Assembly (NCBI GenBank): GCA_030737875.1 | Contig: CM060923.1 | Location: 177,547,696 to 177,611,695, forward strand | DNA: 64,000 nucleotides | Direction of reading: 5' to 3' | From: Allium sativum | Lineage: Eukaryota; Streptophyta; Magnoliopsida; Asparagales; Amaryllidaceae | Shown here: positions 33,700-46,777 of the stretch, in pieces | Position numbering within the stretch: position 1 is the first letter of the stretch | Layout of the letters: every line of letters begins with the position of its first letter | The notes under the pieces: generated by a model | The model's database searches: none | Told to the model about the DNA's origin: nothing | What the model saw: only the letters and a program-made list of their open reading frames with translations | Program-made: the position numbers and the translations under genes

Positions 33700-36600
33700 G
33701 GTTTTCTTTTGAACAATTATATTGATTAATATCTGTGGATGCAGGGAAACAAGTTGGAGGAATCCAACTGGATTCCTCAACAATTACATTATTGTTTCGT
33801 ATATTGCATTATATGATGTGACAAATAATATGTGGTTTACTATTGTGTGTTTTGGGATGTTGAATAACATTGACCTTGGAATAATTGGTATTTAAATACC
33901 GTAAAATACATTCGAAAAGAATTCGATTTTTAAAAAGGAAAAATCTATTTTTAAATAGAAATTTAATTTCGAATGGACTAGAATATAATAACTTGTTATA
34001 ATTATATTAAAACAAGAAGATTTGGCTATAAACGATATTTAGAAATGAGATGAAATAATTACTATAAAAAAATTTGGAAATGTAAATTCAAGAATGAATA
34101 TTAGAAAGGGAAAGGTAAATCATTTTCAAAAGGAAACGATGAAATAATTTCGATGTTCGAAATGTAAGTAGAATTGAAATAAATCCATAAAGATTTATAA
34201 TTATAATTCGACTATGTCGAGTGGTTTCAAAATAATGTTATCCTTAGAAATTATGTACTATATAATACATATTTTGAAAAGATAGTTAATATTTGGCTTG
34301 AAACCAATATTTTATAATCAAATATGTAATCGAGATTTAGTTATAAACTGAATATATAATTAGCAAGAAATCGACTTGTAAATGGAGTTTATGAGATGGA
34401 ATTCTGAATATGAATTTATAAAATAACTCGATAAATGGGATTTTAACCCGTAAATGTATTTATAAATAAAACCCAAGATTTATATGATAAAACGAGTTCA
34501 GATTTCTATAAAGAAATAATATTCATGTTTTAAAATGAATAATGAATTAAAAGAAAACGTTTGCAAATTGGAATGGTTATAAAAGGAAATTGGTAAATGT
34601 TTGGAAGTGATAAATTCAAAAATGAATTTAGAAATTGAGTTGACTTGAAATGGTGAATTTATTCCGATGTTCGGAACATTAATCGAATAGAGATGATTCG
34701 TAAGAGTGTTATACGTTGAATTCTATTATATTGAATTTGGGAAAGTATATTTACTTTCCGTTTCTAATCAAGAATTAATTAATTTATTAATTAAATATTA
34801 TTTATTTATTCTAAATAAAAATATCAATGTTATATTTTAAATTTAGATATTTTGGAAACAGTTATTATAACACTCTCGTTATAATTAATGTTTTGTACAA
34901 ACGTTCATTTAAATATATATAAATGGATTTTGGAAACGTTTTCCAAACATAATTAGAGATGTTATCTAAGTATAGAAAATGAAATGACTTTGTCGATAAG
35001 AAGTCAAGAAATGGATTTAAGGAAATTAGAAACTGACTGGAGACTTGTTAAGTTGAATAGCTTTCTGGATATCGATTTGATGTTGATTTCGGCCTTTGGG
35101 ATTAATATTTAGGGAGTTGTTCTCTTACGAGTTTACGGTTAGGGACTGATGAATGTGCAAGATTAGTGATACGAAAATAAGAAATGGAAATATTTTTCAA
35201 TGTTAATAACATATATTTTCTAGATATATAAAAGAAGAAGTTGTAGATATAAGGAAACTTTTTTCCGAGAATCGAAAATGGGCTAAACAGATTTTAAGAA
35301 ATAATTGGAAAAATATGGAAGTGAGAAATTGAGAAACGAGTAAATTAAGGGGCTGAATGTTAATTGATGATTGATCGATAATATTTCCATTTGGAAATAG
35401 TTGTATGGATGTTTTTCCTTTGATAGTTAAATAACCGGCTATTAAAGTTTTTTGCCATTTCCGTTGTCGATACGGGGAGACCGGGATCAGGTTTATTATC
35501 TGAAAACCACTTCGTATAGGCATAGCATTGCGAATCGAATATACCGAAGACGATTGAAGACAGAGTTTATGCAAGGGCTGTTCCGACGATCCTAGGTAGA
35601 AATTGCCTAAGACGGATTTACAGAATAGTGTCTTCGGTTTGTCCAGTCCTAGGACAACTAGTATGGACGAATGTTTGATAGAGTATATCTAATATATCAC
35701 GTAAGTTGACCTCTTCAAACATACTTACGTTGGTGGTGGAGGAATTTGTTTCTTTTAGCATTATACCCGTGGTATTTTTGGGGAAATAAATTTGTGTTTT
35801 GGAAGGTATGGCGATGTGGCATTCAAAGTTAATGAAGATGTGATCTGTCTTAGGATAGTTATGACCTCTAGCCTCTTCAACTGGAAAATGGTATAAAATC
35901 GGGTAGGTAGCATGGCTTAGTGGGTCGCACCCATATTAGGGTATATTGTCACCATCTAGAGAAAATTCAATTTGTTCTTCTTTCGTTTCCGTATCTCCCA
36001 GGAATACGGCTGGGCCCAAAACCGTAGGGTGACAATATATTCGGAACATTCAAGCTAAATGAATGGTCGGCCATGTTTAGCCTGGGTTGCAAGATGTTCT
36101 TATTGAACCCTGGTGTATTTTCTCTATAGGTACAATGTCGGAAGGTGGTCACATACCTTGCCATAGTTAGGAATCCATTCTCCAATAAGCGCCCACGGTT
36201 TTGATTGTATACTATGTATGTAGAGCATGAGATGCAAGAGTTCTGCTAGATTGTTATTTATTTGTTGTAGACACTATTATAATATCAGAAAAGTATTGAT
36301 TTTCAAAATGTTTTGGGTTATCGTAAGGTGAAAACCATCCGTATTTACTTGTAGATCGATCTTACGATTATCTTTTGTTTTGAAAAGGATTTATAAAAGT
36401 CAAACCTAGTGGTAGGAGCTTACTCACACTAGTCCCATAACTGACCCAAAGTTTATTTTGTTTTGTTTCACCCTAAACTCTTGGATGCCCAAAATTGTAC
36501 GGGCAGTCAAGTAGTCGGGATTTTATAGATACACTTGGAGGAGCTTGAAGCAGGAATCTTCAACATTAGATATATATAGAGTTTATTTCTACTGTGATAT

Positions 36601-36872
36601 ACATGTGATGTTCTCTGATGATGTATGTATATACAATTACAAGATTGTATTTCAAAGTTATGTTATATAATATATGTTATTCGTTCTGCTGTGAGATTCG
36701 TATTACTCTGATTCTGTTCTGTTGTGATCTTCTTCTTCTATTCTAACTTTCTTTTCTTTATATTTCTCACCCTCCAACTTTTTTCTATTAATGATCCAAT
36801 ATTCTGGATGCTAGAGCAGTTGACATGGTGTTTTATATCGATTTTCGGTGCGAAAATCCTCGGTTCATTACA
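33700..36872 (+). mobile_element. LTR D, 3' part (interrupted by C)
   Basis: The stretch with TGCAGGG...GGATTCCTCAA at 33740-33780 matches LTR G at 43700-43742, about 2.4 kb into that LTR. D therefore belongs to the G family and C is inserted in it. It ends GGTTCATTACA at 36872, like G (GGGTCATTACA at 61656). Whether D is a solo LTR or part of a full element cannot be decided: the left half is off-window and no clean primer site follows (TGGTATGGAAACC at 36877 is at best a degenerate one). Confidence 0.8.
36320..36368 (+). repeat. Covarying stem, LTR D version
   Basis: ATCGTAAG (36320-36327) pairs with CTTACGAT (36361-36368), 0.55 kb before the LTR end, followed by GGTGAAAACCATCC, which parallels GGGAAAAC..ATCC in B and F. 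Confidence 0.75.
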
Positions 36873-37836
36873 CTAATGGTATGGAAACCCTCTCAATGCT
36901 CGAAATAACCAGGGTTCGGTCAAACCACAAATGGATAAAAAAACCTTGTCACCGCCGAGGGGGGTGGTGTGTAAGCCTTTCTCCACTCCCGAATCAGAAA
37001 GGGCCAGGTTAAAGCATCAAAAGCGTAAGCCTCTGACCCACACCAAAAATGGTCGTGACAGAGCATCTAATTTGCCCGCCTTGCCTCTTCTCGCAGAAGA
37101 GTACGCCAAGCCTCTGCTATGAACAAAGCACGTCCTACCTTTGCTCGCAGAAGAGCACGTCCTACCTCTACTTATGTTCCGCGTTACCCGATGAAGGGAA
37201 CACAAACCCTTATCATTGCTTATGATGGCTGGGATAAGGCACCCCTTGGGGGGTGGAGTGTAAGCCTTTATCATTGCCTACGATGGCCAGGGTATAGCAT
37301 CAAAAGAGTAAGCCTTAATTTCATGTCTACGACTGCCCAATTTAAGCATCTAAGACCTTATCACCGCCTACAATGGTCAGGATAAGGTGCCTCTTGCAGG
37401 AAGGTCAGGTAAGTCCTTGGGACCTGCTTGTGGATAAGCTAGCCAAGCACACTAGATGCATAGGTCCTGGAAGTGGCCAACAAAGCACGTACATCCTCTG
37501 CTTTGATAATAAAAAACCAAGAGAGTGGCTCAAGAAGCACGTACATCCTCTGCTTCACAAATCACACCGAAAAAGTGGTAACAAAACTAACACCAGAGGT
37601 TGTCACTGGTCTCCTATCTTATTTTAAATACCTGAATCTGGGTTGATTCAAGTTCCAGTTATTACCGTTAGTGGATTCCCGGTCCTATCTTAATACCTGA
37701 ATCTGGGTTGGTTCGAATCTCAATTATTGCCGGAAGTGGATTTCCGGTCTCATCATAAATACCCAAATTTGGTTCGAAAGTCCAAATATTATCAAAAAGG
37801 GGATATTTGACCTTCTTAATAACCGAATCTAGTTTG
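36873..37836. other. Unassigned sequence with degenerate tandem repeats
   Basis: Not recognisable as LTR. 36930-37560 holds loosely repeated phrases such as AGAAGAGCACGTCCTACC, CATTGCCTACGATGGCCAGG and AAGCACGTACATCCTCTGCT (twice, 37487 and 37537). 37620-37830 holds about three copies of an 80-90 bp unit centred on AATACCTGAATCTGGGTTG and GTGGATTTCCGG. No coding frame is credible. It may be the internal part of an old retroelement that also includes 41198-41317 and 61657-62027. Confidence 0.55.
37832..37836. repeat. Left target duplication of solo LTR E
   Basis: GTTTG, repeated at 41198-41202. Confidence 0.85.
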
Positions 37837-38349
37837 TGTAACAACCCACCTCCGTTAAGGTCACTCACAAAGGGAATGCCTTAACTTTGGTGGAGCATTT
37901 TAGTAAACAGAAACAGAATACTACAAGATAGATAAATAGTACTTGAAAAATTATAACTTTATTTCAAACAGAAGCTTGGTTACATCCTTTCAAATCACAA
38001 TATCAGAATTCAAGTACAAAATATCACTCTTGTACAAAAGCCTTCAGAATGCATAGTTTAAAATCATAATCCCCACATAAGAAGACAAGCCATACTTTAA
38101 GCACTGCAAGTGGAAGAAATCTGGATCAAGCTAGAGTATTCCCTTCTACAAAACCTGGGAGGAAACGGAAGAAAGGAGGCGAAACAACAAGGGTCAGACA
38201 AAAGTCTGGCAAGTCCAGTGATTTTCAGTTATGAACAGATAATAATAACATGACATGAAAATAAAACTGGATGAGAGATAACTGTAACAGATGTAGCAGA
38301 TATGACAGAAGAACAGAATGATATAAGCTATTGCTTTACACTTCTCTGC

Positions 38350-38640
38350 ACTAATACTATTATAACAGAATTAGGTGTCACCCTAATGTCTAAACTGAAA
38401 CAGAAACGGGTACAGAATAATTTAACCGAAATAGAATGCTAATAATGGGCCTTTACTACCCGATCAGAAACAGACAGAAGCAGAAACAGATTAATCCCTA
38501 CGGAAACAGAATGTAGAATTAGGTGTACACTAGTAATGGGCCTTTACCACCCGAACAGACGGTACCACGCAGAAACAGACAGGTGTTACCACCCAACAGA
38601 AACAGACGGTACCAACAGAAACAGACAGAACTAAGTGTAC
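38350..38640. repeat. CAGAAACAGA-rich degenerate repeats in E
   Basis: Irregular repetition of ACAGAAACAGA, with two GGGCCTTTACYACCCGA phrases (38448 and 38538). A likely minisatellite within the LTR. Confidence 0.55.
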
Positions 38641-39049
38641 CCTAAAACCCTACCCCAAGCGATCGGCTCCCTAATACATAAATATCCTGTGTCAGCCCCA
38701 CAGTAGGGTGTATCACTCCCTAAAGTGACAACCAATTGGCACAGACCTATTTACAGATGTCACGGCGTTCTTACATCCTCAGAGGCAGACCGGGATCCAT
38801 GCACGCACATGACCCGGTTGGAACGCACCATCAACACCCCTCGCCATTATCAGAATGAACCGCTTATAATTAGTTCAGTAAGCGTGCCCGGACCCTACTT
38901 ACTGTTGGGTCAAAGTTTTGATACCAGAAAGGGTTACTGACTAATATGGGTCCCAAACAACAGATGACACAAGTAATTCCCCTCCTAACCTTGTGTCCCC
39001 AGACTAACAGATTTCAGCTTAACTTGTCTACAAGTTTCAGACATACAAA

Positions 39050-39880
39050 ATTTAGATTAACTAGTTCACAGATCAGACAATCAAGTTAACAGGTTTTCAG
39101 ACTAACAGATCAGATGTTCGGATTTACAGGCTTACAGATTAACTGGTTACAGATTAACAGACTTACAGATTAACTGGTTACAGATTATCTAACTTTGTAT
39201 TGGGCACGAAACGGGTTTATCAGATTCATTGGTCCAATTGGTTTAGCCTTACCCAACACGTTTTAGACATCATAATTATCTCAGATTTTCATTAATTAAA
39301 TATTAATGCCCAAACCTCTCACATTAGACTGACAGTTTGCGGCTACTGGTTAGGCCGCTTGGTTCCGGGCAGGTTTCTGTCGCAAACTGAGTCTAACCTC
39401 GGGTTTCAAGCATGTTATGACTAACTTCTCACATTAGAACCTATTGTTTGCGACCACTGGAATATGTCGGGCGGTTCCGGGCAGAATTACGCCGCAAACT
39501 CATTCTAACCTCGAGTTAGCCATGTTTATCTTTGCGGCCAATTAATTAATGATTCACCATTTATACCCACGCCTAATATACATGTCAATTATTCATAACT
39601 ATAGCAAATTCAGATTATGTCAATAGCTGACTAATTATATCAACTCAACAGATACGGCAGATAACAGATTTAGCAGATTAGGCGACTTAACGGATTCAGC
39701 AGATTAAGCAGTTTAGCAGATTTAGCATATAACAGTTTAGGCATCTTCAGCAGACGTAGCAGATGACAGATTTGGTATATGAACAGATATAGCAGAACTA
39801 GCAGATTAGGCAATATAACAGAACTAGCAAATTATGCAATATAACAGAACTAGCAGATTAGGCCATATAACAGATTTAAT
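39050..39880. repeat. CAGATTA-type degenerate repeats flanking the E stem-loops
   Basis: Short units such as ACAGATTAACTGGTT (39133 and 39167) and GAACTAGCARATTA (39790-39860) repeat on either side of the stem-loop pair. Confidence 0.5.
39324..39510 (-). repeat. Tandem stem-loop pair with CCCGG core, LTR E
   Basis: Unit at 39324-39396: TTAGACT and AGTCTAA outer arms, AGTTTGCG and CGCAAACT inner arms, all perfect. Second unit at about 39434-39510: GTTTGCG/CGCAAAC with outer TTAGAA/TTCTAA. On the minus strand the loops read CTGCCCGGAACCG, as in B. The stems have different bases from B but keep pairing. Confidence 0.8.
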
Positions 39881-40848
39881 CATTCCTTAAAGTTTCATAA
39901 ACATATCTTGCCTAATTATAAATTTGGCCTAAGTTTGCATGCCTAAATAGTTGTCATGATTCACATTATGATCATATACCCCACGTTTGCATTGAATTTA
40001 CATGGCACAGATTATGGTCATAATTTACCATATAACACACGTCTCAAATTTAGTTAAACTTGCCTAGTACAAAAGATTCACATATAAATTATACCAAATA
40101 TAGCCATCGTTTCAATGCATGTCATATATTCAAAAATCTCCCACTTAGGTGTTATTCACATTTAATAGTTATCAAATCTTAACATAAATCTTCACACCTA
40201 ATTCATATTCCCTTTTTATCCCAAATCATGAATTTCTATATAAACAATATGCCCAACAATCTAGAACTTTAAATTATAACAGATCTTTAATTCAAAAATA
40301 TGCGTTATGTCCAATGTCTTAAGTCACATGTTAATATACAATGGTTCCTCTTCTTCCAATTCACAGAATATGCATAGATCTAAATCTAATTTACAACCTA
40401 TGTCCTTTTAGTCACAGATTAGCCATGTCCAATTATGCCATCATTCATTATTTATCCCAAAGTTTAACGTTCGTGCGTTAATCTCTTATGAGATTTGGCG
40501 CAGGCTCAGGGTAGCCTGGCTATAGAACAGAAAGAAGAAAGAGATATAGAATAAAATAGATCAGAACAGAACATACGCAATCTCAAATTCAGATTTACAA
40601 TCATGTCACAATTATAATTAAAGTTTATATCGGAAAATAACTGCACTTGCCTTGGTTGGATTCTAAAAGAAAAAGGTGTTGTAGCTGTTCTCTTTTAATC
40701 CTAATCAGAATTGGAGGAAGAAGAAGCACAAGTCCTAGCTTAGGTTTCAGCAGAGTAGAGACGCCATTGATTTATTTATTTTTAGAGAGGAAGAGAGCAA
40801 TGGAGGCTAGAGAATTGTATATGAGATTTAGGTTTAGGTTAGGGATGC

Positions 40849-40856
40849 ATATATAG
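40849..40856 (-). promoter_or_regulatory. TATA box of LTR E
   Basis: Minus strand CTATATATG, about 345 nt from the LTR start, followed by a stretch with CCCTAACCTAAACC. Confidence 0.45.
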
Positions 40857-41197
40857 GTGTAGGAAGTTATTTAGGACCATTAGATTAACCCTGAATCATG
40901 ACAACCATCCAAATGCAAAATCTGCATTTGAGCGAATCGGCCCACGGGATGACAGCCAAACACCCTGGATTAACCCCTAGTCGACCCAGCAGGGCTCGGG
41001 TCGACCTCAAAAATGGGCCGATTCGGTTATTCCCCCTCCCAATTCGCTGTTTTGAACCTTTTTTGCATGTTTATTTATTTAATTTTTATATATATATCTA
41101 TATATATTTCTCTCATATGCATATAAACTTCAAGGCTTAATAACTTCTTCATAATTAACCATTTTTTTTATATTCTCAGAAAATACGGGGTGTTACA

Positions 41198-41317
41198 GTT
41201 TGGAACCATACTTCTATTACTACGAGAAGCAGATTTCTGGCCTTACACCCTAGTCGAGGAGACAGATCAAAGCCCTATTGCTCTCAAAAGGATAGTTCCC
41301 GATCTCTTGTCCTTAAT
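41198..41317. other. Unassigned 120 bp between E and G
   Basis: Begins with the right duplication of E (GTTTG) and ends with the left duplication of G (TTAAT, 41313-41317). Nothing recognisable lies between. Without E and G it would join 37836 to 61657. Confidence 0.6.
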
Positions 41318-42392
41318 TGTAACGACCCATATTTTCTGCCTATTTATTTGGAATATTTTAATTATTTTAACTATTTAAAATATTGGTTTGAATTTAACTG
41401 ATCGAATTTAACGATTTTATTTGGAATATATTATTTAAATAAATAATAAAATAATATTTTAATTTCCATAATATTTGGGAAAATATAGAATTTACCATAT
41501 ATTGTGATCGGGCAGTTTAAATTGGTCAAATATTGGTTATATTAAATTTACAACGACGATTTCGTTTATTTAACGACGGTCGAGTGATATGGTTTATAAT
41601 TTAATTAAATAACGAGCTGCAGCGGCGCGACAGTTCGCGATTTGGAGTTTTGAACTTCAATTGGTCGTACCGGGTTCAAAATAAGTCGGATTTCCTCGAA
41701 ACAAGAAACGTCGGGACCGGTTTGACGATATCTTTCCAATGGTAGAGAAAAATCCAATTTTCGTCATGTAGATTTTATTTTATGTCCAAATCAAATTTAA
41801 AAAAAACGTTATGGAATTTCCTTTATATATATACGTTGTGTTTATATAAAATGAGGGTTTTTAAATATTTTATATATCGATTTGGCTTGGAATTCAACCC
41901 GGGATATTTTCTATTGATAGTGTATCAAATTCTGGTCGTATATGACCAACTGCAATATTTTATATTGAAGTATTTTAAAATTAATTTATTTTAATCCAAA
42001 TTGAGCAGTTCAAAAGGGACTTTCTTCAAATGACCTCTGTTTTCGACGAAACAAATTTTGTTAGGACCATAACAGAAAATTATTGCTAGATTTTCAAACT
42101 GCATGTCAATTGGTGTTATTTTGTGAGCGTGGCAAAATAAAATACAAATAAAAACACGACCATTTGAACGTGAATGAGCGCCATTCGAGCAAACGAACTC
42201 GGAATTCGACGAAACAAGTTTCATTAGGACCGTATCGTCAAATTATACTATGCCGTCCATTCGCATCTCGAACGGGGTTTGTATGTGAGCGCAGGAGCGA
42301 ATAAAAGACGTTCGAAAACGCAATAGGTACGAAATAAAATATCGCTAGTTAACGTCGCTCGTCACATCAACATAAATTATATTTTTCCACTC

Positions 42393-42400
42393 TATATATA
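42393..42400 (+). promoter_or_regulatory. TATA box of LTR G
   Basis: TATATATA in the context CACTCTATATATATCCCC, about 1.07 kb into the LTR. Similar CTATA...ATCC contexts occur in B (19980) and H (63507). Confidence 0.5.
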
Positions 42401-44666
42401 TCCCCTACATCAAGAATTTCCAGCCAATCCTTCATCTTCATTCATCAATTTTGCAAAAAAGTCCCTGTTTACATTTTAATTTATTTCTTCCAATCCGTGA
42501 TGAATTCAGGGGGGGTTCCAAAGGCAAAGTGGTAGATCGGGACGATAGCTACCTACTGTAAAAAGTTGGGGACCTATGGTGGTCGGAGGTGGCCGGAAAT
42601 CGTGAAGAACGATGGAAAATGATTTTCATTTTTCTTCAATATTGAGGAGACTGGGTTGATTTGAGGAGACGGGACCTTGGGGGTTTTGTAGAGGTGAGAT
42701 CAGGCTTTCGTTTGGCTATGGTCTCGGGTTCTCTGGTGGTGTGTGGTGGCCGTGGCAGGGAGATGAACGGAGATGTACTGTTGTGGGTTTACTTATCAAA
42801 GTAGCTGACGGGTTTGGTTGATTTCACGGCGCTGGGAGCCGATCTGGAGGAGGTGACCAAAGGTCGACGAAGGAGGGAAGGTAGACAGGGAGACTGGTGG
42901 TGGCGCGGCCCTCTGCCATGGTCGGAGGCGTCGTAATTTTGGGTCTGAGCTGAATTGGGGGTATTCGGAAATTGAGGCGACAGTGGCAGCTAGGGACGCC
43001 GACGTTTGGGGTGTTGGCAGCTGGGGTAACGGCGGTTGTCTTGGCCAGGTCGAGGTGGCTTCCAATTGATCGACGGTGGCGCTGGAGTTGATTTGGCCGA
43101 TGGTGTTTGGGCTTTCCGTTCGTGAGAAAGGAGAGATAGAGGCATCGGGTTTGAAAGCAAACCAAAGAGGAAGACGCGTGAATTTCATCTGACGTGGCAT
43201 AACGGTAATTAAGGTAATCATGGGTTAATCATTAGTTAGTTAAATATTAAATTAATTAATAATTTAGTTTGTGTTAATAATCGTTTAGTTTATAAAACTT
43301 ATAATTAGCATAACTCGTTCATACGGTAACGAAATTTAACAAAACTGGATCCGTTGGGATCGCAGGGACGAGACCTAGACGATGAAACTGACTAGGCACT
43401 GATCCGACGCTATTGAAATTTCAGTAAATTTTGAATGTCCGTTCAAGATTTAAAAGAACAAACGCGTCAACCGCCAACCAAAATAAATCCGGTGAGTTAA
43501 TTCTCACACCTTCTGGAATCATGTGATGTGGTAAATTCATATTAACATATAATTTACCTTTAAAAATATAAATTGGTTGATTAGTTGCTATTGGCTGTTA
43601 CTGTTTGATTGATGCTATCATTTATATTTCATCGTTTTAAATTAATAGGTCATATGAAATTTATTTCATATATTGTTATGAAATGTATAACGAGCTGTGA
43701 TGCAGGGAAGAACAGTTTGGAGGGATCCGACCGGATTCCTCAAATATTATATATGTTGTTTGTTTATTTTATATTGTTGATATTTGAACTAATTGAACCC
43801 CCTAGGGTAGAAAAACCTGTTTGAGCATGATGGTTGAATAGATATTCACCTGTGTGTGTTTAGAGTCAACCGACAGTGTTGATTGGGTAATTGGCAGTGA
43901 ATGGCCTAGAATGTGCTGTTTTAGACGTCGGTTTACCGTTCAGTGAATCGACGCAAGGTTTAAAGTTATAAATTTATTTTATAATGGAAATGAAGCTTTC
44001 TAGCTATTTTATACTAGAAATTGAATTAGAAATTTATAATATAAATATTTTAATAGAATTTATAAAAGAAATTATTTAAAGGGTTTATACAAGTTTTAAA
44101 AGAAGGAAACCACAGAATTTACTTACGGGATTGGTAAAGGAAATAATTGTTTTAAACCAATTAAATAGTGATTTTAAACTAATTAAGTTATTTAATCTAT
44201 TTAAAAAGGGGAAATAACAAACGAAAAATCGGTTAACTGCTAACTGATGGGTACGGTCGATAAAATCAACCTTTTTGAGTAAAATTGACAGATGGAAGAA
44301 ATTGATTTAAATATTCGGAAGATTCTTTAAAGTTTAACGAATAGTGTTAAATTATTAGTTAATCCCCGATCAACTAAATTAAAGAGATTACTGAATTGGT
44401 TAGTGTTAGTAACATAAATTAATTATTTAATTAGCCTTTAAAGGATAATTATACTACTTCTTAGTTAATGGCTAAGTTAGCTATCTTTCGTATAGGAATT
44501 TTTAAAGTTGATTATTTTTAATAATCAAAATGATAACTTCTAGTTGGAATTCAACTAAGAATGATTTAAGTAGTGATAAGGTTTGGTAAAAAGGGGCGAT
44601 AAGGGTTTTATAGAGAAATGTATAATCCAAGCTTTAAACCAAGATTTGTAACTAGGATGTGTAAGT

Positions 44667-44671
44667 GAATA
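44667..44671. repeat. Left target duplication of element F
   Basis: GAATA, repeated at 59382-59386. Confidence 0.92.
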
Positions 44672-45600
44672 TGTAACAACCCGTAAAATGCGAGCCAGTT
44701 TGAAAATTTTTATTTTGGCAATTTTAGCGAATTTTGATATTTAAAATGGATTATTTTAAATAATATCGACGAGAAATTTATTTTGAATATAATTCGAACG
44801 TATATATTATACGCGTCGTCGTTAGAATATAAATAATTATATATAATTATAAATAGAATTGAAAATGGCGCGGTAGTTCGATAATTCGATTTCAAACTTC
44901 AATTGAATGTACCGGGTGCAAAACAATCCGGATTTTAGTGAAACCAAAAATAATGGAATCTAATAGTGAATATCTTTCCAACGAATCCGAAAAATCGAAA
45001 GTTAGTAGCGGGAATCAAAAGTTGTCCAGTTGAAAATTCTGAATAGTCGCTATGGAATTCAGGCTCTTAAAAATGGACATTTTGCAAATGACCTCGGATT
45101 TCGACGAAACCACTTTTGTTGGATCCGCAGTGTCAAGTTATCGCTAGGTTTCAAATTTCATAATTTTTCGAATCAATATGTGAGCGTGGCATAGGAAAAC
45201 GCGTTTGACCAGTTTCAGTTGACTTTAATCGACTGGAAATTGGCCATTTTTCAAACGGTCTCAGAATTCGACGAAACTAGATTTGTTAGGACCGTATCGT
45301 CAATACGAAGCTAGAAAATATTTTTCTGGAATTTTTCTAGTTAGTATGTGACCCCGGTAATTTGAAAGGTACGTTTAAAATTCAATATAGTGATTTAAAT
45401 GTAAATTTAACGGAAGCTGATTGTAACAGCCGAATCAGCTGACGATACATATCCCATTGTGTTCGGAATGGGGGTTAAACGCTATGGACGACAGGCGGTG
45501 GGCCTCGTTTCGAGGTCGTATGTGAAAGTCAACTCTTTAGGATAAAATTAAATAATTAATTAATTAAAAAAAGAAAAAAAAGCTTCCTCCCTTAAAAACC

Positions 45601-45910
45601 TTCTGGCCCCCCCTTTCATTTTTAAAATCGATTTATAAAAAAAAAAAAAAAAAAAAAAAGAAAAGGAAAGGGAGAGCGACAGGGGAGGAGCCGCCGCCCC
45701 TCCCCGATGATCCTCCGCCGCCGTACGATGGCGGTGCCATCTCCCCACCTCCGCCTGAGAAGGCGATGCCCCCTCCGCCATGATACGACGTTCGAGCCCC
45801 CCCTCCCCTCAAGCCCGACCCCCCCTCCAGGCGCCAGGCGCCGCGAAACCCACAACCGCCCCCCCCCAGCGACTGCCTCCGGCCACCCCTATTCCCCAAG
45901 CGCCCCCAGG
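45601..45910 (+). other. Poly-A plus GC-rich tract, F 5' LTR
   Basis: A run of about 22 A is followed by about 250 bp rich in CCGCC and CCCC, abruptly different from the AT-rich surroundings. The copy in the 3' LTR is at 53477-53786. A has a homologous tract (11286-11530). Confidence 0.7.
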
Positions 45911-46384
45911 TAATTTTTAATTTATTTATTTTATTTTTATTTTGCTTTGTTTAAGAAAAATGAAGAAAAACTGATTTTTAACAAAAGAAAAACTGATTTT
46001 ATTAGAAATGTAAAACTGATTTTATAAGAATTGCAAAAACTGATTTTTTATATTTTGTTAAAACTTTTTTTTTTTTTTTTTATGAATAAAAACTGATTTT
46101 ACTTTATGGTTTAAAAAATGAATTTGCTTTGAAAATATAATTTTTGTATTGTTTAAATCGAAATAAAAATATAATCTTTACTATATAGGAATATTAAAAA
46201 TATGATTTTTATATTTTTAAAGTATTAAAAATATAATCTTTATAGGATAGAGAAGTTAAAAATATCACCTTTGTATATGTGGCGAAATAAAAATCTGATT
46301 TTTATTTTATATACATTGAAATCAAGTGATGAAATTTGAAAAGGTGAAATCTTTGAATTTAAAAAGGCGAGATTTTTATATATT

Positions 46385-46690
46385 GAACTTCGATAGAAAA
46401 ATAGGATTTTTATATATTGAACTTCGAGTTAAAAATTCGATTTTTATATATTGAACTTTGAACTAAAAATTCGATTTTTATATATTGAACTTTGAACTAA
46501 AAATTCGATTTTTATATATTGAACTTTGAACTAAAAATTCGATTTTTATATATTGAACTTTGAACTAAAAATTCGATTTTTATATATTGAACTTTGAACT
46601 AAAAATTCGATTTTTATATATTGAACTTTGAAATAAAAATTCGATTTTTATATATTGAATAACATAGTAAAAATTCGATTTTTACATATG
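46385..46690 (+). repeat. 34-bp minisatellite, F 5' LTR
   Basis: About nine head-to-tail units starting GAACTTTGAACT, each containing AAAAATTCGATTTTTATATA, itself a near palindrome. The central five are identical. The copy in the 3' LTR is at about 54260-54565. There are no unique spacers, so it is not a CRISPR array. Confidence 0.9.
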
Positions 46691-46777
46691 TAGAGAATAC
46701 GGGCGACGAAAGCGATAAAAGGCGAGATTGGTGAAGATTTCTATCAATGAAGAGCCGTGGAGCTGGATAGCTATAAT

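Larger units (their letters stand above)
37837..41197 (-). mobile_element. Solo LTR E (3361 bp, minus strand)
   Basis: Bounded by TGTAACA and TGTTACA (a perfect 7-bp terminal inverted repeat) and by the 5-bp duplication GTTTG. On the minus strand it starts TGTAACACCCCGTATTTTC. No internal region or second LTR is present, so it is a solo LTR left by recombination. It is a different family from B and F but carries the same CCCGG stem-loop pair (39324-39510). It contains CAGAAACAGA-rich repeats (about 38350-38640) and CAGATTAGCAG-like repeats (about 39050-39190 and 39640-39880). Confidence 0.88.

Noticed and set aside
36871..36880. CACTA at the end of LTR D as the terminus of a CACTA DNA transposon
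   Set aside because: The CACTA arises from the LTR end TTACA followed by CTA. No matching inverted terminus or 3-bp duplication was found.
45560..45913. Overlapping open frames over the GC-rich tract (also 53436-53789 and 11294-11667)
   Set aside because: Proline-, arginine- or glycine-rich low-complexity translations in several frames at once, typical of GC-rich DNA without stops.
46385..46690. Regular 34-bp repeats as a CRISPR-like array
   Set aside because: The units are head-to-tail without unique spacers, in a plant LTR, and are duplicated in the other LTR.
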